Positions 63,470 through 64,000 of a stretch of DNA of 64,000 nucleotides are shown piece after piece (position 1 is the first letter of the stretch; each line of letters opens with the position of its first letter). Origin of the DNA: Mesohalobacter halotolerans (lineage in GTDB: Bacteria; Bacteroidota; Bacteroidia; Flavobacteriales; Flavobacteriaceae). The DNA lies in NCBI RefSeq assembly GCF_006120725.1, contig NZ_SWMU01000006.1:1-64000 (forward strand), in the 5' to 3' direction. The notes beneath the pieces are model-generated. The model was not told the origin of the DNA and did no database searches. It worked only from the letters and a program-made list of their open reading frames with translations. The position numbers and the translations under genes were made by a program.

Positions 63470-64000
63470 ATGAAAGTTGCAATTTTTGGTCAAGCCTTTT
63501 ACCCGGATTCTGCAAAGTATCTCAATCAAATTATAAATGTTTTTCAGAAAAAAAAGATCAACTTTTTATTTGAAAAGGAATATTTAGATCTCATTTTAAA
63601 AAATCACTTTCTAGACGATCCTAATGGTTTCGAGACTTTTGAAACTATTGATTCTACTTTTGATTTGTTTTTTTCTTTAGGTGGAGATGGCACAATATTA
63701 TCATCAGTAAAATTTGTTAAAACTGTAGACATCCCAATAGTTGGAATTAACACCGGCAGACTAGGCTTTTTGGCAACAATCCATAAAGATGAAGTAAGCT
63801 CTAGTATAAATGATATATTAAATGGTGATTATAGTATTTCTGAGCGTTCACTGCTTGAAGTAAAAAGCACAGACCAAAAATTTAACGCTCAAAAGTTTAA
63901 TTATGCGTTAAATGAAGTAACCATCAGTAGGAAAGATACAACCTCAATGATTAGCATTGATACTTGGATTGATGATGAGCATATTGGAGCTTATTGGTCT
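63470..64000 (+). CDS. nadK: NAD kinase, cut by the window end
   Basis: ATG at 63470 opens a frame that runs to the last base (177 codons) without a stop. It reads MKVAIFGQAFYP, then SLGGDGTILSSVKF with the GGDGT phosphate-binding motif, GINTGRLGFLATI and NEVTISR, the markers of NAD kinase, which makes NADP from NAD and ATP. The C-terminal third lies past the window. It follows the CBS protein gene by five bases. Confidence 0.93.
   Translation, partial: MKVAIFGQAFYPDSAKYLNQIINVFQKKKINFLFEKEYLDLILKNHFLDDPNGFETFETIDSTFDLFFSLGGDGTILSSVKFVKTVDIPIVGINTGRLGFLATIHKDEVSSSINDILNGDYSISERSLLEVKSTDQKFNAQKFNYALNEVTISRKDTTSMISIDTWIDDEHIGAYWS

Noticed and set aside
1-64000. CRISPR arrays, IS elements or integrated islands
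   Set aside because: No regularly spaced direct repeats, transposase-like frames, att-like duplications at tRNAs or composition breaks were noticed by eye; a computed repeat and GC scan would settle it.

Overview
The window is a densely coded, AT-rich stretch of chromosome from a member of the Bacteroidota, most likely a marine or aquatic Flavobacteriaceae. This rests on several things seen together: lineage-typical families (PorT-like outer-membrane protein, paired ExbD proteins, carboxypeptidase-regulatory-domain proteins, an Oar-type TonB-dependent receptor, DUF6702, DUF3332); near absence of Shine-Dalgarno sequences; and several promoters of the Bacteroidota primary sigma factor type (TTTG, about 18-20 bases, then TAnnTTTG). 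No genus is claimed. I see no rRNA or tRNA gene, IS element, phage block or CRISPR array. Every gap between genes is shorter than 300 bases, and base and codon use look uniform, so this reads as core genome.

Layout. 1-4.7 kb: cysH, asnS, rpoN and a membrane protein, read rightward. 4.7-7.9 kb (leftward): an ExbB / four-helix membrane protein / ExbD / ExbD energy-transduction operon followed, past an intrinsic terminator, by a PorT-like gene. 8.1-13.5 kb (leftward): DUF2007 protein, FAD oxidoreductase, a trehalose-6-phosphate-phosphatase-like HAD protein and a HAD-GH65 glycoside phosphorylase/hydrolase, the last two overlapping by four bases. 13.6-17.7 kb (rightward): exported M14 peptidase, a sensor-like membrane protein and folP. 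17.8-25.5 kb (leftward): exported zinc peptidase, DUF3332 lipoprotein, M1 aminopeptidase, S8 subtilase and an MBL-fold hydrolase. 25.5-32.8 kb (rightward): cation/proton antiporter, dprA, a three-gene exported set ending in a second M1 peptidase, and a tatA-like gene. 32.8-35 kb: HDAC-like deacetylase and serS (leftward). 35.1-39.8 kb: LD-carboxypeptidase, yraN and an Oar-like TonB-dependent receptor. 39.9-45.5 kb: plsC, trpS, SDR, DUF2237, a 55-residue membrane protein, a GH3-like adenylating enzyme and a small zinc protease. 45.8-48.3 kb: feoA-feoB and a 41-residue cysteine-rich Feo accessory peptide. 48.3-53.2 kb: MhpD-like hydratase, ClC channel, aspS. 53.5-58.2 kb: ald, then tig-clpP-clpX and a four-helix membrane protein. 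58.3-61.1 kb: FadL-like porin plus GDSL lipoprotein. 61.3-64 kb: pdxJ and an alpha/beta hydrolase (leftward), then a CBS-domain protein and nadK, cut by the window end.

Taken together the region mixes housekeeping (four aminoacyl-tRNA synthetases, folate, PLP, NAD(P), Clp proteolysis, sigma-54) with a surface-oriented programme: at least five exported peptidases, a TonB-dependent receptor, ExbB/ExbD energisation, a PorT-like protein and a lipid-uptake pair. This fits a particle- or protein-degrading heterotroph. I found no clear novel defence or mobile system. The least ordinary items are the split T6P-phosphatase/HAD-GH65 pair, the subtilase with a coiled-coil insertion between catalytic Asp and His, the regulatory repeats upstream of the TonB-dependent receptor, feoA and ald, and two related intergenic repeats.
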